A stretch of DNA of 11,107 nucleotides, taken from CBFHND01 sp965657085 (GTDB lineage: Bacteria > Pseudomonadota > Alphaproteobacteria > Rhodobacterales > Rhodobacteraceae). Numbering within the stretch: the first letter of the stretch is position 1; the number at the start of each line of letters is the position of its first letter. The notes below the pieces were generated by a model, which was not told the origin of the DNA, searched no databases, and saw only the letters and a list, made by a program, of their open reading frames with translations. Positions 1 to 7,196 of this stretch are shown here, in pieces. The stretch is taken from positions 1 through 11,107 of the forward strand of contig CBFHND010000049.1 of the NCBI GenBank assembly GCA_965657085.1, written 5' to 3'. The position numbers and the translations under genes are program-made.

Positions 1-198
1 ACGGGCGCTGACATAAAGGGTGCCGGGGGCATCGGGCGGTGTGTCAGCCTGCGATGCCGGTGGCGATACCTCGAAAGGGTCGGGGGGCGCGATCTGGGCG
101 CTCATCAGGAAAAAGATCAGCAGCAGGAACACCACGTTGATCATCGGTACAATGTTTTCCGAAGTGCGGCGGGGCGGGGTGCTGGGCGAAAAATCCAT
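1..198 (-). CDS. exbD: ExbD/TolR-family biopolymer transport protein, second copy (partial, C-terminus outside window)
   Basis: Only the first 66 codons are in the window; the reading frame is open to the left edge. ExbD proteins are inner-membrane subunits of the proton channel that powers TonB and outer-membrane receptors. The visible part has a short cytoplasmic N-terminus (residues 1-17), one membrane segment (about 19-35, PMINVVFLLLIFF) and the start of a Pro-rich periplasmic region. The segment strongly resembles that of the upstream exbD, but the family's proton-carrying Asp is Asn here (N21, codon AAC at 136-138). The ATG lies 3 bases after the upstream exbD stop, with a GGAG motif just before it, so it is the last visible gene of the B12 operon. 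The family assignment is firm. Whether this copy conducts protons is doubtful on family knowledge. Confidence 0.85.
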   Translation of the reverse strand, partial: MDFSPSTPPRRTSENIVPMINVVFLLLIFFLMSAQIAPPDPFEVSPPASQADTPPDAPGTLYVSAR

Positions 199-201
199 CG
201 C

Positions 202-573
202 TTACTCCACCAGTATCACGCGGGTCATGCCCGCGGCCCGAAGCACGTCCAGCACATCAACCAGCTGTTGCACCGTGGCCCCGTCACGCCCGCGCAGCAG
301 CACCGCGTCGTCGGTTCCCTGCATCAGTGGCGCAAGTGCTGCCGCGGGATCGGTCACGGCAACGCCGTTCAACAGCGTGGCCGTCGGGGTCACATCCACA
401 AGGCGCGGTGGCCCTTGATACACTGCCCCGACACCCGCGGTCTGCAACGGCACCACCGCGTCCATGCCAAAGCGCGCTGCCAGCATGAAAAAGACCAACA
501 GCAGGAACACCACGTCGATCATCGGCGTGAGGCTGGGCCTGCGCGTGGGCCTTATGGTGCCAAAGGCAAACAT
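202..573 (-). CDS. exbD: ExbD biopolymer transport protein, first copy
   Basis: This 123-residue protein has the usual ExbD length and layout. There is a basic cytoplasmic N-terminus, then a membrane helix at about residues 19-35 with the motif PMIDVVFLLL, in which D20 is the expected proton-carrying Asp. A periplasmic domain follows, ending in the family's typical VDVLDVLRAAG...VILV fold end. It should form the ExbB-ExbD proton channel that energises TonB. The start is the ATG at 573, whose first base is the last base of the exbB stop (TGATG), which suggests coupled translation. Much longer upstream extension in this frame is a shadow of exbB. In context it is probably dedicated to B12 receptor energisation. 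Confidence 0.93.
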   Translation of the reverse strand: MFAFGTIRPTRRPSLTPMIDVVFLLLVFFMLAARFGMDAVVPLQTAGVGAVYQGPPRLVDVTPTATLLNGVAVTDPAAALAPLMQGTDDAVLLRGRDGATVQQLVDVLDVLRAAGMTRVILVE

Positions 574-1220
574 CAGTCGCGGGGGGCCTGTGCGCCGGGC
601 CCTTCGGTGAAGACGCGGGTGGCCGTGGCTTCCATGTCTTGCTGAAGATTGGCGGCGATGCTTTCGAACCACGTCAGTGCCACACCGGCGGGGATGGCAA
701 CGGCCATGCCTGCGGCGGTGGTCAACAGAGCCTCCCAAATCCCACCGGCGAGTGCGGCGGGGTCGGCGCGGTTGCCTGCATCCTGAAGGGTCTGGAAGGC
801 ATCGATCATGCCCAGAACGGTGCCCAGCAATCCCAACAACGGCGCCGTCGTCGCGATCAGTTCCAGCGCGCGCAAACCCTGCCGGGCCGCCACCAGATCG
901 GCGCGTGCCTGTGCGCCGGTCACTTCGCGGGCGGTTGCATCGGTCAAGGCAGGGTTGAGGCGCGCGCGCATGGCGGCAAGGGCAAGTCGTGCGCGCAGCG
1001 ATCTGCGGTGTGTCACCGCCGCGATGGCGGTATCGGTCTCCTGCTTGGCCCAGGCATCCAGTGCGGACTGCGTTGTGCTTCCGCCCCAGGCCCCCAGCCG
1101 TGCCAGTTGCCACAGCTTCCACAGGATCAGGGCCAGCGTCAGCACGCTGAGCCCGGCGATGATCCACAGCACCGGCCCCCCGCGGGTCAAAAAGGCAAGC
1201 AGCGTCTCAGGCAGCATCAT
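573..1220 (-). CDS. exbB: ExbB / MotA-TolQ-ExbB family proton channel subunit
   Basis: The 215-residue protein has three predicted membrane segments, at about residues 17-37, 121-143 and 161-184, as in ExbB. The motif TAPLLGLLGTVLGM (125-138) is the family hallmark. The third segment contains WEALLTTAAG, where E163 and T168 match the pattern of the conserved Glu and Thr lining the E. coli ExbB channel. ExbB pentamers surround ExbD and use proton motive force to drive TonB. The chosen start is the ATG at 1220. It overlaps the upstream stop as TGATG and has a strong GGGGAGAG ribosome binding site. An in-frame GTG at 1235 would place the start on the binding site itself. Followed directly by two exbD genes. 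Confidence 0.93.
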   Translation of the reverse strand: MMLPETLLAFLTRGGPVLWIIAGLSVLTLALILWKLWQLARLGAWGGSTTQSALDAWAKQETDTAIAAVTHRRSLRARLALAAMRARLNPALTDATAREVTGAQARADLVAARQGLRALELIATTAPLLGLLGTVLGMIDAFQTLQDAGNRADPAALAGGIWEALLTTAAGMAVAIPAGVALTWFESIAANLQQDMEATATRVFTEGPGAQAPRD

Positions 1221-1999
1221 CAGGTCTCTCCCCACAGGGCGGTCAGAATGGCATCAAGCCCGTCGGTCAGGGCCGCAGGCCCCGGTTGCAGGATCAGCGG
1301 CGACTTTATTTCGTGGATGCGGTTTTGGGCAACGGCTGTGATGCCGTGCCAGCCGGGGCGGGTGGCGATACGCTCGGGGCGCACTTTCTTACCGCACCAC
1401 GAGGCGATGATCACATCCGGGTTCGCGGCGATCACCTGTTCCGGGTCGAGGATGCGCGCCCGCGCACCCTGTTCGGCCTGCAGATGGGCAAAGGCATCGC
1501 GCCCGCCCGCGATCTCGATCAGTTCAGAGGCCCAGCGAATGCCCGAAATGGGCGGGTCATCCCATTCTTCGAAATAGACAAGCGGCGTATGGGGCCGGGG
1601 CGTGGCGCGCAGTGTGTCGATCCGCGCCGCATAGCCATCGGCCAGCGCGTCCGCGCGGTCGCTGCACCCGGTCAGCGCCCCCAGCGTTCGGATCATGTCG
1701 AGTATGCCCAGGACCGAGCGTTGGTTGAACCCATGCACCGCGATGCCTTGCCGGATCAGGTCGGCGGCGATATCGGCCTGAAGGTCGGAAAAGGTCAGCA
1801 CCAGATCGGGTTTCAGATCGAGGATCGTCGGCACATCCGCTGAGGTAAAAGCCCCCACGCGGGGCTTTTCGCGGCGCACCTGCGCGGGGCGCACGGCATA
1901 GCCGGTGACGCCCACGATCCGGTCCTGCTGGCCCAGCAGGTACAGCGTTTCCACCGTTTCTTCGGTCAGGCAGACGATGCGTTCGGGTGGGAAAGCCAT
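1220..1999 (-). CDS. BtuF-like cobalamin-binding protein without signal peptide
   Basis: The 259 residues match the COG0614 class III substrate-binding fold (BtuF/FhuD/TroA type). The N-terminal lobe opens with RIVCLTEETVETLYLLG, followed by LKPDLVLTF (62-70); the C-terminal lobe has ANPDVIIASW (192-201) and GRIHEIKS-like NRIHEIKSP (226-234). The odd point is the N-terminus: the mature domain begins within the first ten residues, so there is no signal peptide. An in-frame TGA at 2006-2008, three codons upstream of the ATG, rules out a longer start. A GAGGG motif precedes the ATG. The gene overlaps cbiZ and exbB by one base each (TGATG). It may bind corrinoid in the cytoplasm, perhaps next to CbiZ, or be exported by an unrecognised route; that is inference. 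Confidence 0.82.
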   Translation of the reverse strand: MAFPPERIVCLTEETVETLYLLGQQDRIVGVTGYAVRPAQVRREKPRVGAFTSADVPTILDLKPDLVLTFSDLQADIAADLIRQGIAVHGFNQRSVLGILDMIRTLGALTGCSDRADALADGYAARIDTLRATPRPHTPLVYFEEWDDPPISGIRWASELIEIAGGRDAFAHLQAEQGARARILDPEQVIAANPDVIIASWCGKKVRPERIATRPGWHGITAVAQNRIHEIKSPLILQPGPAALTDGLDAILTALWGET

Positions 2000-2658
2000 C
2001 AGAATTCACCCTCGCGCCGTACGGTGTCCATCCATTCGCGCGCACCCTCCAGAACCGCGTCGTGCACCGCCCGGCCCGTGGCCGCGCCCACATCGGTGTG
2101 CATCCCGGCAAAGGCGGCATCGCCCGCAGGGGCTGCGACCGCGATACAGTCCGTGCCGGTGCCCGTGGCGATTCCTGTGGGCAGGTGGTGGGCCACGGCC
2201 ATCACGGCCACCGTGCGCGCCTGCGTGGCGATGGACAGGGTTTCGATCAGTGCGGCATCGGACAGGGGTATGTCGATGATCACCGCCACGTTGATGGTGC
2301 CCCAGTCCTTGCCCGAGCGATCCAGCCGGGTGCCGATGTGTTCTGCATTGCTCAGTCCAACTGTGGCAATGGCGTGCACGGTGGCACAGCCTTCGGTGAT
2401 CGTGCATTGGGTCACGGCGCGCACATCGCGCGAGGTCAGGAACGTCACGTCATCCGGCGTGCCGCGCGCAGCCAGTTCGCCGCGCAGCCATGCGGCCACA
2501 TCCAGATCCGGCGTGAGGTCGGCATTGCGTACCTCGCGCCACCCGATGGCCTTGGCGGTCACAAAGCCGGGGTGCAGCAACGTCCAGCTGAGCACGCGGT
2601 GCGGCGCGTCCAGGTCCAGCCGCAGCCACGGACGCTCGATATGCAGTGCGGGCATCAT
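1999..2658 (-). CDS. cbiZ: CbiZ adenosylcobinamide amidohydrolase
   Basis: CbiZ hydrolyses the amide bond of adenosylcobinamide or of pseudocobalamin-type corrinoids to give adenosylcobyric acid, which can be rebuilt into usable cobalamin. The 219-residue protein shows the family pattern: an ATVGLSNAE motif (98-106), GTINV (120-124) followed by a PLSDAALIET helix, then GIATGTGTDCIAVA (162-175), and a C-terminal helix containing GRAVHDAV (195-202). Start choice lies between two adjacent ATGs, at 2658 (ATGA overlap with btuD) and 2655 (TGATG); I chose the first. Its place in the transport operon indicates that imported corrinoids are remodelled after uptake. It acts in the cytoplasm. Co-occurrence of cbiZ with btuFCD genes is known in other bacteria. 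Confidence 0.92.
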   Translation of the reverse strand: MMPALHIERPWLRLDLDAPHRVLSWTLLHPGFVTAKAIGWREVRNADLTPDLDVAAWLRGELAARGTPDDVTFLTSRDVRAVTQCTITEGCATVHAIATVGLSNAEHIGTRLDRSGKDWGTINVAVIIDIPLSDAALIETLSIATQARTVAVMAVAHHLPTGIATGTGTDCIAVAAPAGDAAFAGMHTDVGAATGRAVHDAVLEGAREWMDTVRREGEF

Positions 2659-3404
2659 TCGATCACGTCCAGCGCCTGAAAGATCATGCCGCGATCGGTC
2701 ATTTCCACGTGGGCCGTGATGCCAAAGACCTGTGCAAGATTGTCGGGTGTCAGCACATCGCGCGGGGGGCCGTCTGCGACGATGCGGCCCTGCGCCATCA
2801 GCACAACACGGGTACAAAAACGCGCGGCCAGACCCAGATCGTGCAGCGATGTCAGCACCGCGCGGCCCGCACGCGCGAGGCCCGCAAAGACGCGCATCGT
2901 GGCAAGCTGGCTGGCCGGATCAAGGCCCGCGATGGGTTCGTCCGCCATCAAAAGCGGCGTGTCCTGCGCCAGCGTGCGCGCGATCAGAACCCGCGCCTGT
3001 TCGCCGCCTGACAACTGCGTGGCGATGCGGTCGGCATAGGCGCTCAACCCCATCTGCTCCAGCGCGCGGGCCACGGCGGCGGTGTCCTCGGAAGGACTTG
3101 CGCCATGGGGCATGCGGCCCAATTGGACAAGCCGTTCGACCGATATGGGCCACGCGATCTCACGGGCTTGTGGCAACCATGCGACGGCGCGGGCGCGCGC
3201 GGCGGGGGGCAGGGCAGACAAGGACGATATCCCCTCGTGCGGCAACAGCCCCAGTGCCGCGCGCATCAGCGTTGTCTTGCCCGCGCCATTCGGACCCAGC
3301 AGGCCCACGCATTCACCGGGGCCCACACGCAGGTCCACGCCATCGACCACCGGGCAGCCGTCGCGCCGTGCGGTCAGTGCCTGAAGGTGCAGGACGTCTG
3401 TCAT
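2655..3404 (-). CDS. btuD: BtuD, cobalamin ABC transporter ATP-binding protein
   Basis: A complete ABC ATPase of 249 residues. Walker A is GPNGAGKT (37-44), the Q-loop glutamine is Q79 (AWLPQAREIAW), the signature is LSGGE (131-135), Walker B is LLMADEP (151-157) and the switch histidine is H188. It is of the BtuD/FhuC/FecE subfamily that works with FecCD-type permeases. It would hydrolyse ATP on the cytoplasmic face of BtuC to drive corrinoid import. The ATG at 3404 overlaps the btuC stop as ATGA, and the domain starts immediately after it; the longer open frame upstream is a shadow of btuC. Substrate assignment rests on the riboswitch and the neighbouring cbiZ. Confidence 0.94.
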   Translation of the reverse strand: MTDVLHLQALTARRDGCPVVDGVDLRVGPGECVGLLGPNGAGKTTLMRAALGLLPHEGISSLSALPPAARARAVAWLPQAREIAWPISVERLVQLGRMPHGASPSEDTAAVARALEQMGLSAYADRIATQLSGGEQARVLIARTLAQDTPLLMADEPIAGLDPASQLATMRVFAGLARAGRAVLTSLHDLGLAARFCTRVVLMAQGRIVADGPPRDVLTPDNLAQVFGITAHVEMTDRGMIFQALDVIE

Positions 3405-4381
3405 TGCAGCGCTCCGCGTGTCTTGAAGATCAGGTGCAGGAACAGGGGCGCGCCCACCAGTGCCATCAGCACGCCCAGCTTCAGGTCCCGTTCGGGCAGG
3501 GCCACGCGCACCGCGATGTCGGCGGCCAGCACCATGGCCGCCCCGCCAAGTGCAGAGGCCCACAAGAGCCGCGAGGGTTGCCCACCCACGAAGGGGCGCA
3601 GGATGTGCGGCACCACCAGCCCCACAAAGCCGATGGCCCCGGCCACCGCCGTGCCAGCGCCCACGCAAGCAGCGGTGCCGATGACCAGTGCCAGCCGCAC
3701 CCGCGTCAGGCGAATGCCAAGGGCAGCGGCGGCGTCTTCGCCCAGCGTCAGCGCATCGAGACCCCGGCCAAGCCCCGCCAGCAGCACCCAGCCCACGACC
3801 ATGAAGGGCAGCGCCAGCCACACATGCTCAAACGACCGATCCGACAGCGACCCCAGCATCCAAAAGACGATTTCGGCGGCGGCAAAAGGGTTGGGCGACA
3901 GGTTCAGCACGAGGGACGTAAAGGCCGAGGCCAGCGCGGAAATGGCGATGCCCGCAAGGATCAGCGTAAGCGCCGCACCGCGCGGGCCTGCCAACGACAG
4001 GATCAACCCCACGGCGATCAGCGCGGCCAGCAGCGCCGACAGGGGCAAGGCCAGCGCAAAGGCCGCCGCCAGTCCCGTTTGCAGCGCCAGAACCGCGCCG
4101 AGCCCCGCCGATGCGGAGACACCGATCAGCCCCGGTTCGGCCAACGGGTTGCGCAGATACCCTTGCATCGCGGCGCCCGACAGGCCCAGCGACGCGCCGA
4201 TCATTGCCGCCAGCAAGGCGCGGGGCAGGCGGATTTCCTGCATGACCACGGCCATGGGGCTGCCATCGGCACGGAACAGGCTGGCCAGGGAATGCCAGGG
4301 CGATACCGGCGTGGTGCCGGTGACCAGCGACACGGCAAAGAGCGCCACGCACAGCGCGCTGAGGATCAGGGCCAGCTTCAT
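3401..4381 (-). CDS. btuC: BtuC, cobalamin ABC transporter permease (FecCD family)
   Basis: A 326-residue, highly hydrophobic protein, of normal length for BtuC/FecCD permeases, with multiple membrane helices along its whole length. Family marks include RLPRALLAAMIGASLGLSG (51-69), the following AMQGYLRNPLAEPGLIG stretch, GFVGLVVPHILR in the second half and the C-terminal LGVLMALVGAPLFLHL. Two copies would form the inner-membrane channel with BtuD dimers and accept corrinoid from BtuF. The ATG at 4381 overlaps the btuF stop as ATGA. FecCD permeases also serve siderophores and haem; cobalamin is chosen because of the riboswitch, btuB and cbiZ. Confidence 0.93.
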   Translation of the reverse strand: MKLALILSALCVALFAVSLVTGTTPVSPWHSLASLFRADGSPMAVVMQEIRLPRALLAAMIGASLGLSGAAMQGYLRNPLAEPGLIGVSASAGLGAVLALQTGLAAAFALALPLSALLAALIAVGLILSLAGPRGAALTLILAGIAISALASAFTSLVLNLSPNPFAAAEIVFWMLGSLSDRSFEHVWLALPFMVVGWVLLAGLGRGLDALTLGEDAAAALGIRLTRVRLALVIGTAACVGAGTAVAGAIGFVGLVVPHILRPFVGGQPSRLLWASALGGAAMVLAADIAVRVALPERDLKLGVLMALVGAPLFLHLIFKTRGALQ

Positions 4382-5214
4382 CGTGCGGCCTCCACGTCCT
4401 TGCGCAGATCAACCATGGCCGAAAGTGCGTTCAGCACGTTGGGCGTGCCGCAGATCCAGTCGCGGTCGGTCAACTCGCCTGCCACATATGTGCCAGCCAG
4501 TGCGGACAGCGCGGGGTGGTCTAGGTTGTCCTCGGCCCGTGCTGCACCGGGATAATTGCGCCCCTGAATGATGACTTCGGGTTGCAGCAACACCAGCTTT
4601 TCAAGAGGCAATGTGCCGACGGAGGACACACCCGCCTCTGCCGCGACATTGTCGAACCCGGCTGCGAAAAGGATGTCACCGGCCAGTGAATGTGGCCCGG
4701 ATGAGTAGCTGTTCACATAGGTCAGCGCCGCACGCGGGCGGTGGCGGGGCGGGATGGAGAGGCGGGCAAGCTCGGCTTCGAATTCCGCGATCATCGTGGC
4801 GGCGGCGTCTTCGCGGCCAAGGGCGGCGCCCATCTGGGCGATGCGCGCAGGCACGTCCGACAGCGCGTTGGCAGGCGCGAACAGCACCACTTCGATGCCC
4901 AGCCCGCGCAGCAGCGACACCGTGGCAGGGGAGGTGAAGGTGCCCGCCAGCACCAGATCGGGTTTGAGCAAGTAGACCTCTTCGGCCCCTGATCCGTTTG
5001 TGGGCAGGGCCAATGCAGCCGCGACCATGGACGAACTGTCGGGATCATGCGCCAAGCGTGACACCGACACCAGTTGCCCCGGCCCGGCCAGCATGAGCGC
5101 CAGTTGGTCGGTGCACAGGTTGACAGACACCACCCGCCGAGGTGCATCCGCCAAGGCAGCCGCCGCGCCGAAGATCAGCGCGGCGGCAATGCTTATGACA
5201 TCAGAACGACGCAC
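4378..5214 (-). CDS. btuF: BtuF, periplasmic cobalamin-binding protein
   Basis: A 278-residue periplasmic binding protein with a signal peptide: a basic start (MRRSD), a hydrophobic stretch (about 7-20) and a likely cleavage after ALA at residue 22. The mature part follows the COG0614 pattern: RVVSVNLCTDQLALML (27-42), LLKPDLVLAG (82-91), a long linking helix, then LQPEVIIQG in the second lobe. It would capture corrinoid released by BtuB and deliver it to BtuCD. No ATG is available in frame near the signal peptide, so the start is a GTG at 5214, inside the 3' end of btuB (14-base overlap). No strong ribosome binding site is visible, consistent with translational coupling to btuB. Confidence 0.88.
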   Translation of the reverse strand: MRRSDVISIAAALIFGAAAALADAPRRVVSVNLCTDQLALMLAGPGQLVSVSRLAHDPDSSSMVAAALALPTNGSGAEEVYLLKPDLVLAGTFTSPATVSLLRGLGIEVVLFAPANALSDVPARIAQMGAALGREDAAATMIAEFEAELARLSIPPRHRPRAALTYVNSYSSGPHSLAGDILFAAGFDNVAAEAGVSSVGTLPLEKLVLLQPEVIIQGRNYPGAARAEDNLDHPALSALAGTYVAGELTDRDWICGTPNVLNALSAMVDLRKDVEAAR

Positions 5215-7048
5215 GAACGCCGAAGAACACCGCGCGGTCGGACGTGCCGTAGCCCGCCGAGGTCTGGTATTCTTCGTTTGTCAGGTTTTCGAGGCGCACA
5301 TAGCCTTGTGTGCTGTCCGAAAAATCATAGGTGATGGATGCATTGAGGACGGTGTAATCCTCCATCACGAGGCCACCATCATTGGGGCGTCCCGCCACAT
5401 GATTCAACACCAGTTGCCCCGACAAAGCGTCAGTGAAATCGGCGTTCACCCCCAGCACGAAATCATGCTCGGGCACGCGCAGCAACGGATTTCCGCTGGC
5501 GTCTTCGGCGTCAGTATAGGTGTAGGACCCAAAGACCTCGTATCCCGAAGCCAGAGGCATCCGCGCAACCAGTTCGATGCCGCGCGTGCGCGATGTGCCG
5601 GCAACCTGCGCATACGCGCCGGGGATCGGGCCAAAGAACCCGTCAGGATCGAAGTATTGGATCAGGTTGTCGATCTCGGTGTAGAAGGCCGTTGCCTTGA
5701 CCAAGGCACCCGATCCATAGCGATGCTCGATGCCGATCTCGGCACTGCGGCTTTCCTCTTGTTCGAGGGCCGGGTTGCCGAAGGACGGATCGAAAAGTTC
5801 AAACAGCGACGGCGCGCGGAACCCTGTGCCGATGGACGCGCGCAAGGTCGTGTCCGTGCCAAGCTGCCAACTGGCGGCGATCCGGCCCGTGGTGAAGCTG
5901 CCAAAGGTGCTGTGGTCATCATGGCGCAGGGCAAAGCTCAGGTCGAGGTCTTCGCTGGCTGCGTATTTCGCTTCGGCAAAGACCGATGCGATTTCGTAGG
6001 TGCCCGATGTTGTATCCGCGTCAAAGCTTTCTTCGGAATAGCTTGCGCCAAAGGCCAGTTCTGTCGCGCCCAGCTGTGTGACACCCTTGTATCCGAGCTC
6101 TGTGCGTTCCCCGTTGAAATTGCGTGTGAAACTCGTCAGCGGGTATTCACGTTCGGTGTCCGAAAAGGACAATGACAGCGTGTGGGCGATGGTTTCGCCT
6201 TCGATCTCGGCGTAAACGCGCGCGCCGGTGCGCGTCGCTTTTTCAAAGTCAGGCGTGTCGCCGAACGTGAAAGGCGGCACCGACAGGAAGCCATCCTGAT
6301 CTGTTTCGCTGTCCAGATGGTGGAGCGCAAAGCCAAGGCGCACCGTCTCGCTGACCTCATAGGCGCCCGTAAGATAAAGCGTGGTGCCGGTGAAACCATC
6401 GGCCTCGGTGTTTCCGTCGTTTTCATCGGCAGCGGAATAGCCGTCGGTGGTGACGTGGCTGATGGTCAGGGCCAGTTCGCCCAGTTCCGATTTCGTGGCG
6501 ACGCCGAAAGTGGCGGAATAGGTGTTGAAGCTGCCGACTTCGACCTCGGTGAAATACTCGGTGCCGATCTCGGCGGCGCGGCGGCTGGTGATGTTGATGA
6601 CACCGCCAATGGCCTCGGAGCCGTAGATCGCGGATTGTGATCCTTTCAGCACCTCGATGCGGCCGATGCCCGCCTTGCTGAGCGCGCCGAAGTTGTAGGA
6701 CGTTTGCGTGCCCGAGGGATCGGTCATGTCGATGCCGTCGATATAGACGGGCACATACTGGCCTGACAGACCGCGCACCCGCACGGTCGACGTGGTGCCA
6801 AGACCACCGTTGCCCGAAATCGATATGCCGGGTTCGGTGTCCAGTACTTCGCTGATGCGCGCGGATGGCGCGGCTTGAAGGTCTTCTTCCTCCACCACTT
6901 CCACCGTTGTGCCGGTGCGCTTGGCTTCGGTCGGTGTCTGGCTGGCGGAAATGACGATTTCGCCCAGATCAAAAATGTCTTCGGCCAGAACGGTGCCGGG
7001 CACGGAGCCTATGGCCAGCACGGATGCCGTTGCAAGAAGGTGTTTCAT
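5201..7048 (-). CDS. btuB: BtuB-like TonB-dependent cobalamin receptor
   Basis: A 615-residue outer-membrane receptor, close to the length of E. coli BtuB. It has a signal peptide (1-22, VLA cleavage before EDIFD), a TonB box at about 30-35 (EIVISA), a plug domain at about 45-155 (SARISEVLDTEPGISI, RVRGLSGQYVPVYIDG, IEVLKGSQSAIYGSEAIGG), then a beta-barrel ending in the terminal Phe required for barrel assembly (GVRASF). The barrel has many acidic loops. The ATG at 7048 follows an AAGGGA ribosome binding site by five bases; an in-frame ATG at 7126 would add a Pro/Arg-rich stretch before the signal peptide and is rejected. It is the first gene after the cobalamin riboswitch, which identifies the substrate as a corrinoid. 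Confidence 0.93.
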   Translation of the reverse strand: MKHLLATASVLAIGSVPGTVLAEDIFDLGEIVISASQTPTEAKRTGTTVEVVEEEDLQAAPSARISEVLDTEPGISISGNGGLGTTSTVRVRGLSGQYVPVYIDGIDMTDPSGTQTSYNFGALSKAGIGRIEVLKGSQSAIYGSEAIGGVINITSRRAAEIGTEYFTEVEVGSFNTYSATFGVATKSELGELALTISHVTTDGYSAADENDGNTEADGFTGTTLYLTGAYEVSETVRLGFALHHLDSETDQDGFLSVPPFTFGDTPDFEKATRTGARVYAEIEGETIAHTLSLSFSDTEREYPLTSFTRNFNGERTELGYKGVTQLGATELAFGASYSEESFDADTTSGTYEIASVFAEAKYAASEDLDLSFALRHDDHSTFGSFTTGRIAASWQLGTDTTLRASIGTGFRAPSLFELFDPSFGNPALEQEESRSAEIGIEHRYGSGALVKATAFYTEIDNLIQYFDPDGFFGPIPGAYAQVAGTSRTRGIELVARMPLASGYEVFGSYTYTDAEDASGNPLLRVPEHDFVLGVNADFTDALSGQLVLNHVAGRPNDGGLVMEDYTVLNASITYDFSDSTQGYVRLENLTNEEYQTSAGYGTSDRAVFFGVRASF

Positions 7049-7053
7049 TCGTG

Positions 7054-7121
7054 TCCCTTTCCAGGGGATGGGCCGATCGCGCGGCCAAGGTCGGTATTCG
7101 GGAAAGGGCAAACGCCTTTCC
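7054..7121 (-). promoter_or_regulatory. Candidate expression platform: alternative hairpins controlling the btuB ribosome binding site
   Basis: On the minus strand three short segments occur in order. Segment A (7121-7114) is GGAAAGGC, B (7109-7101) is GCCCTTTCC and C (7062-7054) is GGAAAGGGA, which contains the btuB ribosome binding site. A can pair with B over seven base pairs, leaving C free. B can instead pair with C over eight, burying the binding site. No U-tract follows either hairpin, so translational rather than transcriptional control is suggested. A separate small hairpin (7145-7159, GGCGG/CCGCC) lies between this region and the riboswitch. The pairings are seen in sequence; the switch role is inference. 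Confidence 0.5.
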
Positions 7122-7196
7122 GCCATGGGTGAAGCGCCACCACAGGCGGTCTGGCCGCCGACACAAACGCACCCCGCGCCCGTATCCGGGTGATCA

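Noticed and set aside
573..1235. GTG start at 1235 for exbB
   Set aside because: It would place the start before the strong GGGGAGAG ribosome binding site, which is well spaced for the ATG at 1220 that overlaps the upstream stop.
2732..4571. Very long plus-strand open frames (607 and 488 codons) opposite btuD and btuC
   Set aside because: They are antisense shadows of clear ABC transporter genes, with low-complexity Arg/Ala/Pro/Ser content and no recognisable domain.
7049..7126. In-frame upstream ATG at 7126 for btuB (26 extra residues)
   Set aside because: The extension is rich in Pro and Arg and would sit in front of a normal signal peptide; the ATG at 7048 has a good AAGGGA ribosome binding site.
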